DNA of 64,000 bases from Stemphylium vesicarium. Lineage: Eukaryota > Ascomycota > Dothideomycetes > Pleosporales > Pleosporaceae. Position numbers and translations under genes: made by a program. The stretch is from assembly GCA_004380135.1 (NCBI GenBank), contig QXCR01000010.1:62001-126000 (forward strand). The letters are read 5' to 3'. Below the pieces are notes generated by a model, which saw only the letters and a program-made list of their open reading frames with translations, was not told the origin of the DNA and did no database searches. Every line of letters starts with the position of its first letter. Within the stretch, counting starts at the first letter, position 1. Shown in pieces: positions 21,348 to 33,276 of the stretch.

Positions 21348-24089
21348 ATGACATTCTCCGAGATCGCGGGACGGCTGCTGAAAGGGTCAGGGCACTCGCA
21401 GCCGGCATCAGGCAAAGACCAAATACCCTTGCACCTCTCACCAGACCGAGCCAGTCTCTCGCCTCTTCATGCTTCACCCGAGTCCGACAACAGCCAAATA
21501 CTAGGCCGCGAAGGCGTGGTTGCTAGTCATCTCGGCGAACCCAGAGGACATTCGATTGCCTCTTCTTGGGCGAAACCAAGACCTTTATCAGACATTCGCG
21601 AAGTCACCGAATCAAGTTTCGCCGATACCTTACCACGTAACATCATGATCACTGCCCTTCCTCGTAGTACCTCCCGCACCGACATGTCACTGAAACCATC
21701 TTGCGCGTCACGACGACGTCCAAGTAACGACACCCGACATGGCGAGAACGTTGAGCCAGACAGGAAGAATAGCGTTGAAAGCAGCGGATTGAGATCTATT
21801 CAGCGAGGTCGTTCTTCAAGAACACCATCACCAGCAAGCGTCGCAGACGACAACAGTATGACGAGCATATACAGCATCCCAGCGAGTAACGTCCCACCAC
21901 GATCTTCATCAAGACCCCGTGCGCAAAGTACTTCAAGGACACGACAACAAATACCACCTATAAATATCATACAGCCCACGGCGACACCGACACATAACGC
22001 CGCACCTAACATACCCCGATCACCTCCTAAAAACGATGCCAACGTCATTCCTAGGCGCGGTCATTCACAATCACCCCTCCGTCATGTCGCTGCACGTCTC
22101 AACCCAGTCGCTCATGACACCCACAGACGTATTCCCTCGAGGACATTTGTTCGCGAACCGCTTTCAAAGGAGCTTCTTGAGTTTCCGTCCCATCGCCACC
22201 CCCGAATCGACCTTGGTCTAGATCTATCCGCAGGCATCTTCGTGGGTGGAGGTTCCATCGAAGGCACTGTCCAAATAAATATCGACGATGCGGAGCGAAT
22301 ACGTCATAGAAGGACTCTAGACATTGCACGGATATCCATCGACCTTCTGGGGACGGAGGAGGTAAGCGGTAACAGACGAGCCGTGTTCTTGAATTTAGCT
22401 ACAGAGCTTATCGATGAAGAAAATCCTCCACCGCAAAACATGGTGGACACCCAACAGCCAATTGGCCCAGAAAATCTATTTTGGCATCTCATGCCTTCTA
22501 TGACCAATCTCGCATTCAACCTCAGCCTTCCGCTCAATGTTGGGCCCCCTCCATTCCATTCGAAGAATGCAAGAATACGATACATACTTTGCGTGTCGCT
22601 TCTCATTCGCGATCAGGGCAAGCAGTACATTGTTAGGACTTCCGAAGATGTGGCGGTGTTGTCCGTCTACGATCGTACGGCTCCCCATCACTCTAGCTTC
22701 GAACGATGATCTAACACTATGGTAGCTGAAAAGGCGCTCATGTCACTCCCGAGCCCACTAACCGCATCTGATGAATGGATTAGGCCCCGCGACACCACCG
22801 TGGAAGTCGTTCGGGTCACCGCGGGTCTACATCGACAAGTCTGGGTTAGTGGTACAAGTCTTTACGTGGACGTACATATCGCCAATAACAGCCGCAAGAC
22901 GGTGAAGAAAATTGAGCTTCAGCTGGAGAGAGATATACTTTGCTACAAACACGTTTGTTGCGCAAGCTCGTTCTGGTGTTGCTTGCTGGTGCTAATGAGG
23001 ACGCTTTGCAGGCTGCTGCATCCACCATGGAGAGGTCTGCAGGTCAGGCTCGCATCTTCGACAGCAATGAGCGATCCGTACTAAGCAAAGCAACCGTGAG
23101 GAATGGTTCCCCTGGATGGCATGGTGTAGCTACATGCCAAACTCATCTCCGCACTTGCGATTTGGAAGTGCCTCGAGGGCACGCTACTGTCAAGTGCGGT
23201 ATGTCACAGCCACAACCATGTCAGACCACATGCTAATAGTCCAGGCAAATACTTCGAAGTTCGATATTTCCTCAATGTTATAATATGTAGCGCACACACG
23301 TCAGTGTTCTCACGTATCTCACCAATCAAGCTGACAATCTCCAGAAAGCTCGTTACCGTCCAACTACCAATCGTGCTCATCCACATGGTATGTCTCATGA
23401 CCGACCCCTCTCTGCACTCACCATTAATCTTCTCCCCGCAGAACTCTCTTGATGTGGTACCCAATTCCGTCGCTCAAGTCGCCATGGCCATTGAAGAGAA
23501 GCGCACAGCACGCCACTCACCGCCGCGTCTCGGCCGTCGCCCCTCCCAGTCTGTTCAAGGCCGCGCATTCGCAGCACCACGCATGCAATCACTGGAACGT
23601 ATGCGCGCCCGAGATGAAGCCATCCAAGAGCTCGGCCAAGCCCTCGAGCAAAGCCCCCGTAAATACGGTCTCCGCCGCACAAGCTCAAACTTCGACTACC
23701 GTACCCCGCCCTCCAATCGCAAAGGCAGAATCCTAGGAGACGGCGAGGCAGCAGACCTGCAAGACCGCTTACGCAGAGTCCGATCAAATGAAACGCTTAG
23801 TTCCAGACCGCCGACGTTGCACAGGGCGAATTCAGTCATCTCGCGACGAGGCGCGGGCTCGGCATTTGGTTTTCGCGAAGCGGAAGTTCGCGAAGATATT
23901 GAGCTCGGTGGCTTGGGTGCATCAGGCGATGGGCTGCTCAAGGAGAGGCTGGAACGGACTAGCGACCGCCAATATCGATTTAGCAAGAAGAAGAGCGTTG
24001 AGAAGTGGAAGGGCGTCGCGAATGTGGGGGTTGGGTGGCTGAAAGGTGGGAATGTGAAGGATGAGAGGGAGAGGGATGGTTGGGTGTGA
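21348..24089 (+). CDS. Arrestin-fold protein (fungal arrestin-related)
   Basis: Six exons join in frame: 21348-22674, 22726-22952, 23012-23198, 23245-23299, 23345-23387 and 23442-24089, giving 828 residues. The first 275 residues are serine-rich and likely disordered. An arrestin N-like beta-sandwich begins near 278 (HPRIDLGLDLSAG, then GGSIEGTVQI). The junction SVYDPEKALMSLPSPL and the following VWVSGTSLYVDVHIANNSRKTV region fit an arrestin C domain, which ends with KYFEVRYFLNV and LVTVQLPIVLIH. The C-terminus is basic and charged. Such proteins act as adaptors, in yeast often recruiting Rsp5 to membrane cargo. I see no clear PPxY motif, so that link is not shown. The introns are 45 to 59 bp with good signals. 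Confidence 0.88.
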
Positions 24090-24884
24090 GCTTTTTTGTT
24101 TTGTAGTATGCCTTCTTCAGCATACCTTTTTTCTGTTCTTGCTTGGATAACGAAATGAAGACGTAGAGTAGACCATTTTTACCTGAATAATGTAATGTAT
24201 ATTGACGGAAGTGTATCTGATATGGCCATCAAATCATTGTGTTCCTGCTAACCGGGCGGCGCGTCTTTTGCATTCCTACATGTATGGGGTCAAACACCAG
24301 GTCCGTATTCTCTGCAAAGAGCGCATGCCTGTGAGAGCATCAAAAGACGTCCATTAGTGATTTGGGAGCGTTACAGAGCCTTCAATTATCCCAGAAATTA
24401 ATGCATAAATCCTGGGAGAGAAGTCGCAAAAAGAATCACGATGCTAGCTCACCGCATGACTAGAAGAGGCCTAGGCTCGCCGCATCTTCCCCAGAAGATA
24501 CTGACATCATAGCTCCACCACACCACCGACGCGCATCGCACACTTGCCAGCGCCATCGATGATGCGGTACCTGCATCTCAGGATCATCATCGAAATGTAG
24601 TCGCCATTGATGCAGAATCTGCAATGAGTTATGTGGGAAATGCACAAGCCATTGCCAGCAAATGGTGTAGAAAGGCATCCTTTAGACCCATATTAACGTC
24701 ACTTGCAGCTCACCTTCGCACGTTGTTGTAAAACAAAGGGGTTCATTACGATTTTCCTATTACATCAGGACTTCATCACAGTGCAAGATTCAGCCCACAC
24801 CTACATACATAGACGCTCAGCAACCTTTCCCCGACAATACAGACAACACATATAAGAACACGCACACACTCACAACCAGCAACA
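24090..24884. other. Intergenic
   Basis: The 3' flank of the arrestin gene and the promoter of the SMP-repeat gene. No gene is seen. TATATAA at 24850-24856, about 30 bases upstream of the next start codon, may be TATA-like. Confidence 0.5.
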
Positions 24885-25556
24885 ATGGCATCCAGAATCC
24901 TCCGTCTAAACCGAACCTTCCTCCTCGAACAACCAAGTACCCGCGTGCCAGTCTCGAGAACAACACCGTTCAGCCAACGCATCATAAACGACCTCAGCAA
25001 CCACACCAGCCGGCCCTTCTCCCTCACAGCGACCATGGCCGTCAACGTCGACTCAACCTTCATCTCGCACATCACAGCCGCAGAGAAGACAATAACCGGC
25101 AGCGAAAGGCCCGTCAAGAACGGCCCTACCGCAAAGGCGCAATCGCACGCCGGCCAGCCGCTCACCGCACAAGTCGTCCACGACATCACCGAGGGCGAGA
25201 AGAACATCACTGGCGTAGACGAGCCCTTCAAGGGCGGTCCTACATCTGTTGCGCAATCGACTTTGGCCGCTGGACGACGCAACAACAGCAGCAACGCAGA
25301 CAACAGCCCCGCAACCGGCAAACTCGACTCGGATACCCTGCACAAGATCACCGAGGCTGAGAAGAAGATCACTGGCGAGGCGAGGCCGGTGAAGGGTGGG
25401 CCTACCGCCCAAGCGCAGAGCCATGCCAAGGAGGCGATTACGAGTGAAGCGCTTCATGACATTACTGAGGGCGAGAAGAAGGTTACGGGTGGTGAGCGGG
25501 TCAAGGGTGGACCTACTGCTACTGCGCAGAGTGAGCTGGGGAAGAGCAGGTCATAG
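24885..25556 (+). CDS. Seed-maturation-protein-like (SMP/LEA) repeat protein, probably mitochondrial
   Basis: A single exon encodes 223 residues. Residues 1-50 are rich in Arg, Ser and Thr with almost no acidic residues, fitting a mitochondrial presequence. Four related repeats follow, starting near 63, 101, 155 and 193. Each has the form ITEGEKKITGxxRVKGGPTAQAQS, the pattern of the SMP domain of plant LEA proteins and their fungal relatives. These are hydrophilic, glycine-rich proteins linked to desiccation or stress tolerance and to spores. A second ATG at 25035 (codon 51, context ACCATGG) would start right after the presequence and give a cytosolic form. The function is inferred from the family only. 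Confidence 0.85.
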   Translation: MASRILRLNRTFLLEQPSTRVPVSRTTPFSQRIINDLSNHTSRPFSLTATMAVNVDSTFISHITAAEKTITGSERPVKNGPTAKAQSHAGQPLTAQVVHDITEGEKNITGVDEPFKGGPTSVAQSTLAAGRRNNSSNADNSPATGKLDSDTLHKITEAEKKITGEARPVKGGPTAQAQSHAKEAITSEALHDITEGEKKVTGGERVKGGPTATAQSELGKSRS

Positions 25557-25959
25557 ATTTTCCGTGTGTTTGCGCATGGGAAGGTGAATTGTACAATATT
25601 TATTGATATGATGAATTCGCGTACGCTCACGACTGTAAAATGGAAAAGTTAATTAATTACATGTACCATCATATAGTTGATGGGATAGCATTGAAAGAGA
25701 AGGACATGAGAATAAGAATTGATGCTGTGCTTCAAAAGCGAGATGAATCATTTACGACATGAGAAAACTGGTGATAGGCACTCTCCCGAAATGCTTCAAC
25801 AGCACGGGCATGTACTCTGCGGCCTGGCGAGCCTGTAGCCAATGTCAACTCTACAGTGGCGGCGGTTATCGATAAGGCTAGCGCAGAGCATCCCTGCATA
25901 AAATTTCGGAGATATCGAACTCGAACATCGACTTTTGCGAAACAAACAACAACCTCAAC
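25557..25959. other. Intergenic
   Basis: A 403-bp gap between two plus-strand genes, holding the SMP-repeat 3' end and the helicase promoter. No gene is seen. Confidence 0.6.
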
Positions 25960-27681
25960 ATGGCAGTTAGCGACTACAGCGATTCTGGAGCATCCGACCA
26001 GGAGATTTTAGAAGCCCAGTCAGGGGCAAGAAAGAGGAGGAGACTTTCACCTATCGATGGCGACGAGAGTTCTGCCTCAGAGGCTGAAGCTCAACCCGCC
26101 CCGAAACCACTCCCGGTAGTAGCATCAACAATCTCGCGCATCAAAGCAAAGCAGAATGGCTTGCAAAACCCATCCAGTTCATCTAAATCTGGAACCACTC
26201 CTGCCGTCAACCAGAAGCTCAGCTTTGCTTCACTCGGTGTAGCACCATGGCTTGTTGCCTCGCTCGCTAGCATGGAGATCAAGCGTCCGACGAGTATCCA
26301 GGCCTCCTGTATCCCCGAGATTCTCAAGGGGAAGGATTGTATTGGTGGATCGAGAACTGGTACGGGTAAAACTGTGGCTTTCTCGGTGCCCATTATGCAA
26401 AAGTGGGCGGAGGACCCGAGTGGGATCTTTGCTCTCATCGTCACGTGAGTATTATTCTTCGATCATGGATGCGACGCGCAGGGCACGAATATTCGGCAAA
26501 TCCAGTGTCTATCCATGGAGTCACAGAGATTTGCATGATATTTGAGCTATACCGTGCCGTCTGAAAAGACGTCCATCTGCGCAGACTAGCACCATTCTAA
26601 CACCCGTCTTAGACCTACACGCGAACTGGCAATCCAAATCTACGAGCAAGTCAAGGCCATCTCAGCTTCTCAGTCCATGAAACCTATTCTTATCACTGGA
26701 GGCTCAGACCAACGCACCCAAGCCATCGAGCTTGCATCGCGTCCTCACGTTGTAATCGCGACGCCAGGCCGGCTAGCAGAGCACATCCGCAGCTCCGGCG
26801 AAGACACAATCTGCGGTCTTCGACGCGTACGATTCGTCGTCTTCGATGAAGCAGACCGTCTGCTCACGCCCGGAAAAGGGTCCATGATACCCGACCTCGA
26901 GACATGCCTCTCTGTGCTACCACCCAAGGAAACGCGGCAAACGCTCTTGTTCACCGCGACCGTAACCCCAGAAGTACTCAAACTAAAAGACCAGCCGCGC
27001 GCCCCAGGCCGGCTACCAATTTTCGTTTCCGAAGTCGATACAGAAGACCTAGCCATCCCGCCCCGCCTGCAGCAACTATTCTACCAAACACCCGTCACGC
27101 ACAAAGAATGCTACCTGCACGTGCTTCTCAACACGCCGCTGAATAGCACGAAGAGTGTAATCATCTTCTGCAACCGCACAAAGACGGCCACGTTGCTAGA
27201 ATACATGCTGCGTCTCCTCGACCACCGCGTCACAGCCCTGCACTCGGGCCTCAAACAATCCGACCGCGTGGGCAACCTAGCCCGCTTCCGCGCCCAAGCA
27301 GCCCGCATCCTCGTCGCCACCGACGTCGCAGCCCGTGGTCTGGATATCCCCGAGGTGGCGCTCGTGATAAACTTCGACGTCCCCCGCGACCCGGACGATT
27401 ACATCCATCGTGTTGGTCGTACCGCGCGTGCGGGCAGAGTTGGTACGAGTATCACGCTCATTGGACAGAGGGATGTTGATCTTATCCTTGCGATTGAAGC
27501 GCGCGTCGGCAAGAAGATGGAGCAGTTTGAGGAGGAGGGCGTTAGTGTTGAGGGTAGGGTCGAGCGCGATGCGCTTAAACCGGTTACGGAGAAGAAGAGG
27601 GAGGCACTGCTTAGTATTGAGGAGGGGAGGGATGTGCTGGGGAAGAGGAAGGTGGGTATGCAGAAGAGGAGGGTTGAGTAG
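25960..27681 (+). CDS. DBP8: DEAD-box ATP-dependent RNA helicase Dbp8
   Basis: Exons 25960-26444 and 26613-27681 join to 517 residues. In order are the Q-motif region (FASLGVAPWL ... RPTSIQ), Walker A SRTGTGKT, PTRELA (spanning the intron), GG, TPGR, DEAD, FTAT (motif III), then VIIFCNRT, LVATDVAARGLDIPEV and HRVGRTARAGR. The order, length and IFALIVTPTRELA setting match Dbp8, a nucleolar helicase for 40S subunit assembly and 18S rRNA processing, stimulated by Esf2 in yeast. The N-terminus is acidic and serine-rich, with a basic patch RKRRRLS that may be a nuclear signal. The 168-bp intron splits the threonine codon before PTRELA. The paralogue Rrp3 is the main alternative, but the spacing favours Dbp8. 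Confidence 0.92.
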
Positions 27682-27840
27682 TGGTAGTAGTAGGTGGAGG
27701 AGTCGTAGTTACAACTGTGCTTATTGGAAGTGCTTGTTTTCTTTCCTTAGTGCCCGTACTCAAGTTAAAGTCTGATTAATTAGATGCTAGGAAAGAATTT
27801 TTTTTTTTAGACATAAACTCCTGCTCTTTCATATTTTCAC

Positions 27841-28793
27841 TTACTCCCCCTCAACCGCAGCCCGCACCGCCTCCCCCCTCGCCCTCTCATTCTCCCCCAC
27901 CCTCCACCCCTCAACATACCCCTCCACCTCCCCCCTCCCATTCAGCCTCCCAGCCACCGGCGTCCCCCACTCCCCCCAGTAAGGCACAACACCCGTCCAC
28001 GTCCCCTTGACAAGCTTCTCATCTTTAAGATCATTCCGATCCTCACTCGGCCCGCCCTGCCTTATCTTCGCACTCGCAGAACAGATCCTCACGCGGATCA
28101 CACCCGTGCTCTTCTTCTCCGCAGCCGTAGGTGGGACACGACTCCCGTCCCACCGTCCAGGTAGCATGTTTTCAGTGATGAGCCGCATAGCCCACAGCGC
28201 CTCGTCTTCGTCTGTAACGAGCGAGGCGTGGCCGTAGGCGATGGCGGAGCGGTAGTTGCAGGAGTTGTGGAAGGGGGTTAGGCTTAATACTAAACCGTCT
28301 AATAGCGTGGCAGTCACGGTGATGGGAAGGCCTGCTTCGTCTTCTTGGCCTGCGGTCGTTGGGGCGGAGGAACGGAATAAACGGCCGGAGATGTAGCCAT
28401 GCAGGTAGATATCCTGCGCTGTTGTTGCTGGGTCGGTGCTGGGCGTGGTGTAGGAGCCGGTGCAGCCTAGCATGGGGAGTACGACGGGGAAGGCGTGTGC
28501 TGGGTCGATGAAGGAGACGTGCAGGATGGGGGCGGTGTTTAGGAGGGTGTGGATTGTGGGGTAGTCGTAGTGGCCTGGGGTGGGGGTGTTAGTTAGTGTG
28601 TAGGTAGGTAGTGTGTGTTGGACATGTGTGTGTTTGGGTAGGTAGGAAGACGGGGTAGATACAAAAAGAGGGGGGGAAGAGAGGGTAGTAGATGGGGGAG
28701 AGGATGGGGGAGAGGATGGGGTGTGTATAACATACCTCTCTTAGCCAATCTTCCCAGTTTATTCACGCTGGTTTTGAGATACTCGGATGCCAT
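27841..28793 (-). CDS. Pyridoxamine 5'-phosphate oxidase-related flavin-binding protein
   Basis: Exons 28793-28736 and 28574-27841 join to 263 residues. The start MASEYLKTSVNKLGRLAKRG leads across a 161-bp intron into HYDYPTIHTLLNTAPILHVSF. This resembles the PNPOx-like split-barrel family that includes NimA-type and flavin-nucleotide-binding proteins. Supporting parts are the beta-strand segments ITVTATLLDGLVLS, HNSCNYRSAIAYGHA and the alpha/beta stretch MRLITENMLPGRWD. These proteins bind FMN or a related flavin; the substrate is unknown. The C-terminus is acidic and Arg/Gly-rich. The gene is convergent with DBP8, with 159 bp between the stop codons. Confidence 0.85.
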
Positions 28794-29714
28794 CTTATCT
28801 TGTCCTATCCTTTCTTTCCTCCTTTCTGTTTCTCTTTGCCGTTCTCTTTCTTGCTACTTTTCTCTTCTATTTTCCTGAGAGAGAGAGAGAGAGAGGTATA
28901 CTTATACCCCTTACAACCCAACCCACCCCTTATATCCACGAATTACTACTACCAGCCACAGTCGTGACTCCGACACCACCAAGGCCCCCAATCCATTCAA
29001 GCAGCCACGGCTGTACCTACCGCATGCAGAAGTGGGGGCAGCTGCGGCTTGCGTAACCATGATCACCCCCATTGGCCAGCCTACTCGCATGCACAGAGCC
29101 CTTGGGCGTGTGCGGCGTGTATACATGACTGTTGTAACATCCCGCGTCTGGAAAGTACGTAGTTGTAGGAGTAGACTATAGAGGGAACGTGACACGGACG
29201 GGTAACGAAGGATATTCGAGGAAAAGCGGGAATGGAAAAAAAAAGAGCTGGGGTTCTGGATCATGCAATGTACATGTATAGTAACACAGGTTAGAGTCAT
29301 ACTAAGGGAACGAAGAAGGAGGCTGCTTCTGACATGGAATGGAAATCGTTATCGTCAGATATAGGTGCGATAAAGTTCATACAACAACCATTGTCATTAC
29401 GATGAAACCTTGGGATCATCTCTTTCTTGAGCTTTCCTCGCCACTTTTCTAACTCGGCTAGCTAATAACACCAAACGACACCGATACTGTCGAGCGAAAA
29501 GGAAAGGAAAAGAAAACAGAGCCTCAACGGGCGATAAAACATGCACAAGAGTCCAGAGATCCCTCCCTTCCCCTAAGAAATTCCCGGTACCCAGAAAGAA
29601 AAAACGACGACAGCAACAACACCATTCCCAATGCAAAAACAATCAATCCCTTCTCCATCTTCTTCTTCTTCTTCATCAAATCCATGTCCTCCCCATTTAC
29701 CATCCTCCATCCCC
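28794..29714. other. Intergenic
   Basis: This region is upstream of the PNPOx-like gene and downstream of the Vid24-family gene. It includes a GA run at 28877-28895 and pyrimidine-rich tracts. No gene is seen. Confidence 0.55.
28877..28895. repeat. (GA)n microsatellite
   Basis: Nineteen bases of alternating GA about 85 bp upstream of the start codon of the PNPOx-like gene, within its likely promoter or 5' leader. Confidence 0.85.
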
Positions 29715-31662
29715 TCATCTAAACCCCCACGCACATCTCAACCCACCCCGAACACTCTCCAGCTTCAAACACTGATACGGACTACTCTGGGGATCATAAT
29801 ACAAGCCCTCGAGCGCGCCCGACCTGCGATCAAGGGCGACGTAGTAAAAGCCGCTAATGGTCAGGCCACAGCCCGAATCGTCAAAAGTAGCATGTTCAGC
29901 GTCGTTGCTGGTTGCAGAGTTGTTGTTGTTGTTAGACGAAGAAGAAGAAGAAGGTTGTTGGGGAGTGATTTCGACTTCAGCACGGCCGGTGGCTGCGTTG
30001 CGGACGATGCGGTAGGGCGAGGGTGCGAGTTGGGAAGCGTGTGTTGTGGAGGCGGCGGTGCCGGGGGGAGGAGGAGGAGGAGGAGGAAGAGGAGCGTAAT
30101 ACGACGACGACGAAGATGTGGTGGTGGTGTCGTGGGTTGGTGCTGGACCATCGGGGAAAGAAGGTATGGTTGTAGACGCAGGAGGTTGGACGGGATCTGC
30201 AGTGCTGCGATTGAGGCTTTTGACAAAGCACCGCTCTTTCCACCGCATTAATATCCATTCTTGGGCGAGCACTTCTTGGAGCCATTTCTTGCTCGTCAGG
30301 GCGCGGACGACTTCTTCGTCGCTCATCTTCTGAAAAGGCGGCAGCTTGCGCCAGTATGTTGCGTCGTTTGCGGCGTTTGATTTGAAGGATTCGGTGAGGA
30401 GGGTGTGGTTGTTGAAGTCGAGGATTTCGCCTTCGAGGTAGGTGGTGATGGACGAGGTGCGCGTGACGGGCGGTTGGATGCCCGTGGTGGGGAGCATGGA
30501 ATGCGAGTGGGGGTGGGAAGGCACGTTATACGCTTCCATGGTTGCGGATAAAGACATGGTGTCCCAGTCGACGTCGTGTATCGTGACCTTGACAGGCCAT
30601 CGGTCCTGCTGGGGCGGCGCATCGGGCTGCTGGGAGCTGCGGCTCGTGGAGACTTGGTGCGGATTCCATATCCATGGGCGGATGGGAGGCGGCAGTCCGG
30701 GATGCCTAGGTGTGACGGAGGCGCTGGCGGTCATGTTGGTCGCATGCTGGCAGCCAGAGAGCACGGCGCCGGGGACGAGCCAGGACGTTTCGGTGGGTGG
30801 AGGTATCATCAAGGTGTCGGCGACAAAGTCAGCATGCTGCAGGCAAAAGTAGTCCTTCGACAGAAAGCCGGCATCCCGCGCACATTCCAGGCTCTCGTCG
30901 ATGCTGCTGGAGTGGCGTATCCGCGACAGGTACTTGACCGTCTGCTCGAGCATGGGCGAGGTGCGAGCTTCTGATAGTCGCTGCATTGAGGTCTGGCGGG
31001 CTGTGGTTTCGCGGTCTCGCTCGGCCGACTCGTTCTGCAGGGCGACTCGCTGGTGCAGCATCTCCCTCAGGCTGCGGTGTGCCACGCGGCTCGGGGGCCC
31101 GTCGATGGACGCGGTTTCCCTGGTGCGGGCAGAGAAGCGTGGATGTCTTCGCACGCCGGCCGACTGCAGGATGGCCGTCGACCTCAGCGAGCTCTCGGTC
31201 GCGGCGCCCGACGTCGGCTGCTCAGTGTGAGGCGACCAGTCATACAGGCTGTTCTGGCTGGGGACGCGGTCGCCATAGTTGTTGTCGCTCAGGCGGCTGA
31301 GGCGGCTCATCACTCGCCGCAGTCGGTCGCGCTGCTCCAGCTCGTCTCTCTGGCGCTCCAGCAGGCGCAGGCGCTCTCGGGACCGTTCCAGTCGCACCTG
31401 GTCGTGCTCGTGGGCGACGCGCAAGTAGTGCAGGTGGGCACGCTCCAGGTTCTCGTCGTCGGCAATCTGTTCTTCCTCTTCGGTCGGCGTGCCCAGCGTG
31501 GCGGCGAGGTTGAGCACGTCGTCGTTGACGGGGCTCTCGAGTTCGCGCAGGGCCGAGATGAAGGTGGGCTCGGGATCCTATTGAGCGGCTACGTCAGTCA
31601 TGTCCACACGCACATGTCCATGTCCGGGCATCCATCCTTACAGGCGAATTGGCGGGCGGCAT
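29715..31662 (-). CDS. Vid24/Gid4-family protein (GID ubiquitin ligase substrate receptor type)
   Basis: Exons 31662-31642 and 31577-29715 join to 627 residues. Exon 1 encodes only MPPANSP. An N-terminal coiled coil rich in Glu, Arg and Leu covers about residues 45-100. The Vid24 domain is visible in two blocks: TYLEGEILDFNNHTLLTESF through ATYWRKLPPFQKMSDEEVVR and WILMRWKERCFV, then LTISGFYYVALDRRSG and LEGLYYDPQSSPYQCLKL. Between them lies a long Pro/Ser/Thr-rich insert. In yeast, Gid4 recognises N-terminal proline degrons on gluconeogenic enzymes for the GID/CTLH E3 ligase. This protein is much longer than yeast Gid4 (362 residues), so it may be a paralogue with another ligand. Serine, asparagine and proline runs are encoded by microsatellite-like DNA near 29935-30120. 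Confidence 0.88.
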
Positions 31663-33276
31663 TATGACCAAGCAGGCGCAACGGGCATGGCGGGACGTGG
31701 CGATGAATCAGACAAAGGACTGGATACGCCATGTTGAAACCTCAAGCCCGTCGCCTCGGCGAAACTGATGCGCAGCCCACGCCTCTGAAAAGCAACAAGA
31801 CGGACAACCCAACCCCCAGCCCCCAGAGGTCCGTTCCGCCGCCGCCGCCGGTTTCCGCTCCGCCCTACCTACCCTAACCAAGTAGCATTGCGGCACAGCA
31901 ACCACCTTTTGCATCTTCGCTTGCGTGCCCCAGATACCCACCTTCAACTTCTGACTGACCCGACACCATGGTCCTGAGTGAGTGAGTGATTCGCGTCAAA
32001 GCTCGAGCCACGCCACTTTACTTCAGTCGGTTGCGCATAGTACTCCAGGTCTGGTAGTGCATGTCGATTGCATCAACGGTTCGACACTTTGCATATGAAC
32101 GATGGCTGTGCCATTGTATTGCCTAAGCTTCAGAACACCAACTTCAAGTCAAGGCATCGATGCAATCAAATTAGGACAAGCTTTTCTGAAAATCTTTTTT
32201 TTATTCATTGATCTGATTGACAAGTTTCGTTTTTTATTAAGTTTAGAAGGCTAAAGTGGAGAAGCCTAGCTTCTGTTCCAGCATCCTATTCACTGCTCCC
32301 AGATCAACCAGGTAAGCGTGCTTCTCTCAAGATCTAGCTTGGAGTGTAGGAGATGACCCTACAAGTCTTTGCGCATCCAGTATCCCGAGTCGAAAAAAAA
32401 GTCAGCAAAAGCCCAAAGGTGCATTGGGAAGCGTTTGCTCCGCAAGCAGAGGACCACTTCCCAAGAGTTCGAGACGCCACGGGCGTACTCGTGTCTCGAC
32501 CCCGCGCCGTTTGCTGACCCTCTTCCAACCCAGTACTCCTTCCGCAACAAAAGACGAGCTATTACAGCGGCATCACAGATGCTTGTATAACTTTTGTCGC
32601 CGCCCTCTCGGCATGTCCAGCTGGCACTCAATACCAGTCCAAGTAAGGCAAAACAATCGTGAACCTTGATCGCGTCAAATCGTAAAAGAGTCATGGCATG
32701 CCACAGGCTCAACGAAGAGATAGCGCATCCGTCCAGGAGTTGGTGAAAAAAGCGACACTAAAACAAGAAAAAACCCCAAAAAAACCCCCCAGTCGAGTGT
32801 GTGCCTGACATCTCGTAAGCCGTGAGGCTGTTTGTTTACCGTCTTCCGTGTTGAAATGCCCGACATGCATGCCTCCCAGAGATGCTGTATTCAATCAAAG
32901 AAAAGACCTGGTCCGGCCGTGATTGTGCAAGTGGACAAAAGAAAGGAAGAATATCGCTCGCTCAAAAACAGACAATGACAAAACGTGTGGAAAAAAGCAG
33001 GTATCAAAGGAAAATGTACGAGAAGAGAGAGGAGAAAAATGACGCTCGCTAAAAATCGATGATAAACGCCGTCCCATGCCGGTTGGATGATGACGATATC
33101 GGGGGGCTCCCGAACATCATGTCGTGAATACCGCATTCGTCTCGTGTCGGGCGTCGCAAGGTTGGTGCGCTGGCAACCTGCGCGTATGGGGAAGAAACTG
33201 GGGGACTGGCCAGGTCCGCGCTTCCCACCATCGACGGAGAACAGGTACATGTGCCACAGTGCAGTTGGCATCCAGC
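31663..33276. other. Intergenic
   Basis: A 1.6-kb stretch between two minus-strand genes, including the promoter of the Vid24-family gene. It has AT-rich parts near 32180-32260. Short open frames only; no gene is supported. Confidence 0.55.
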
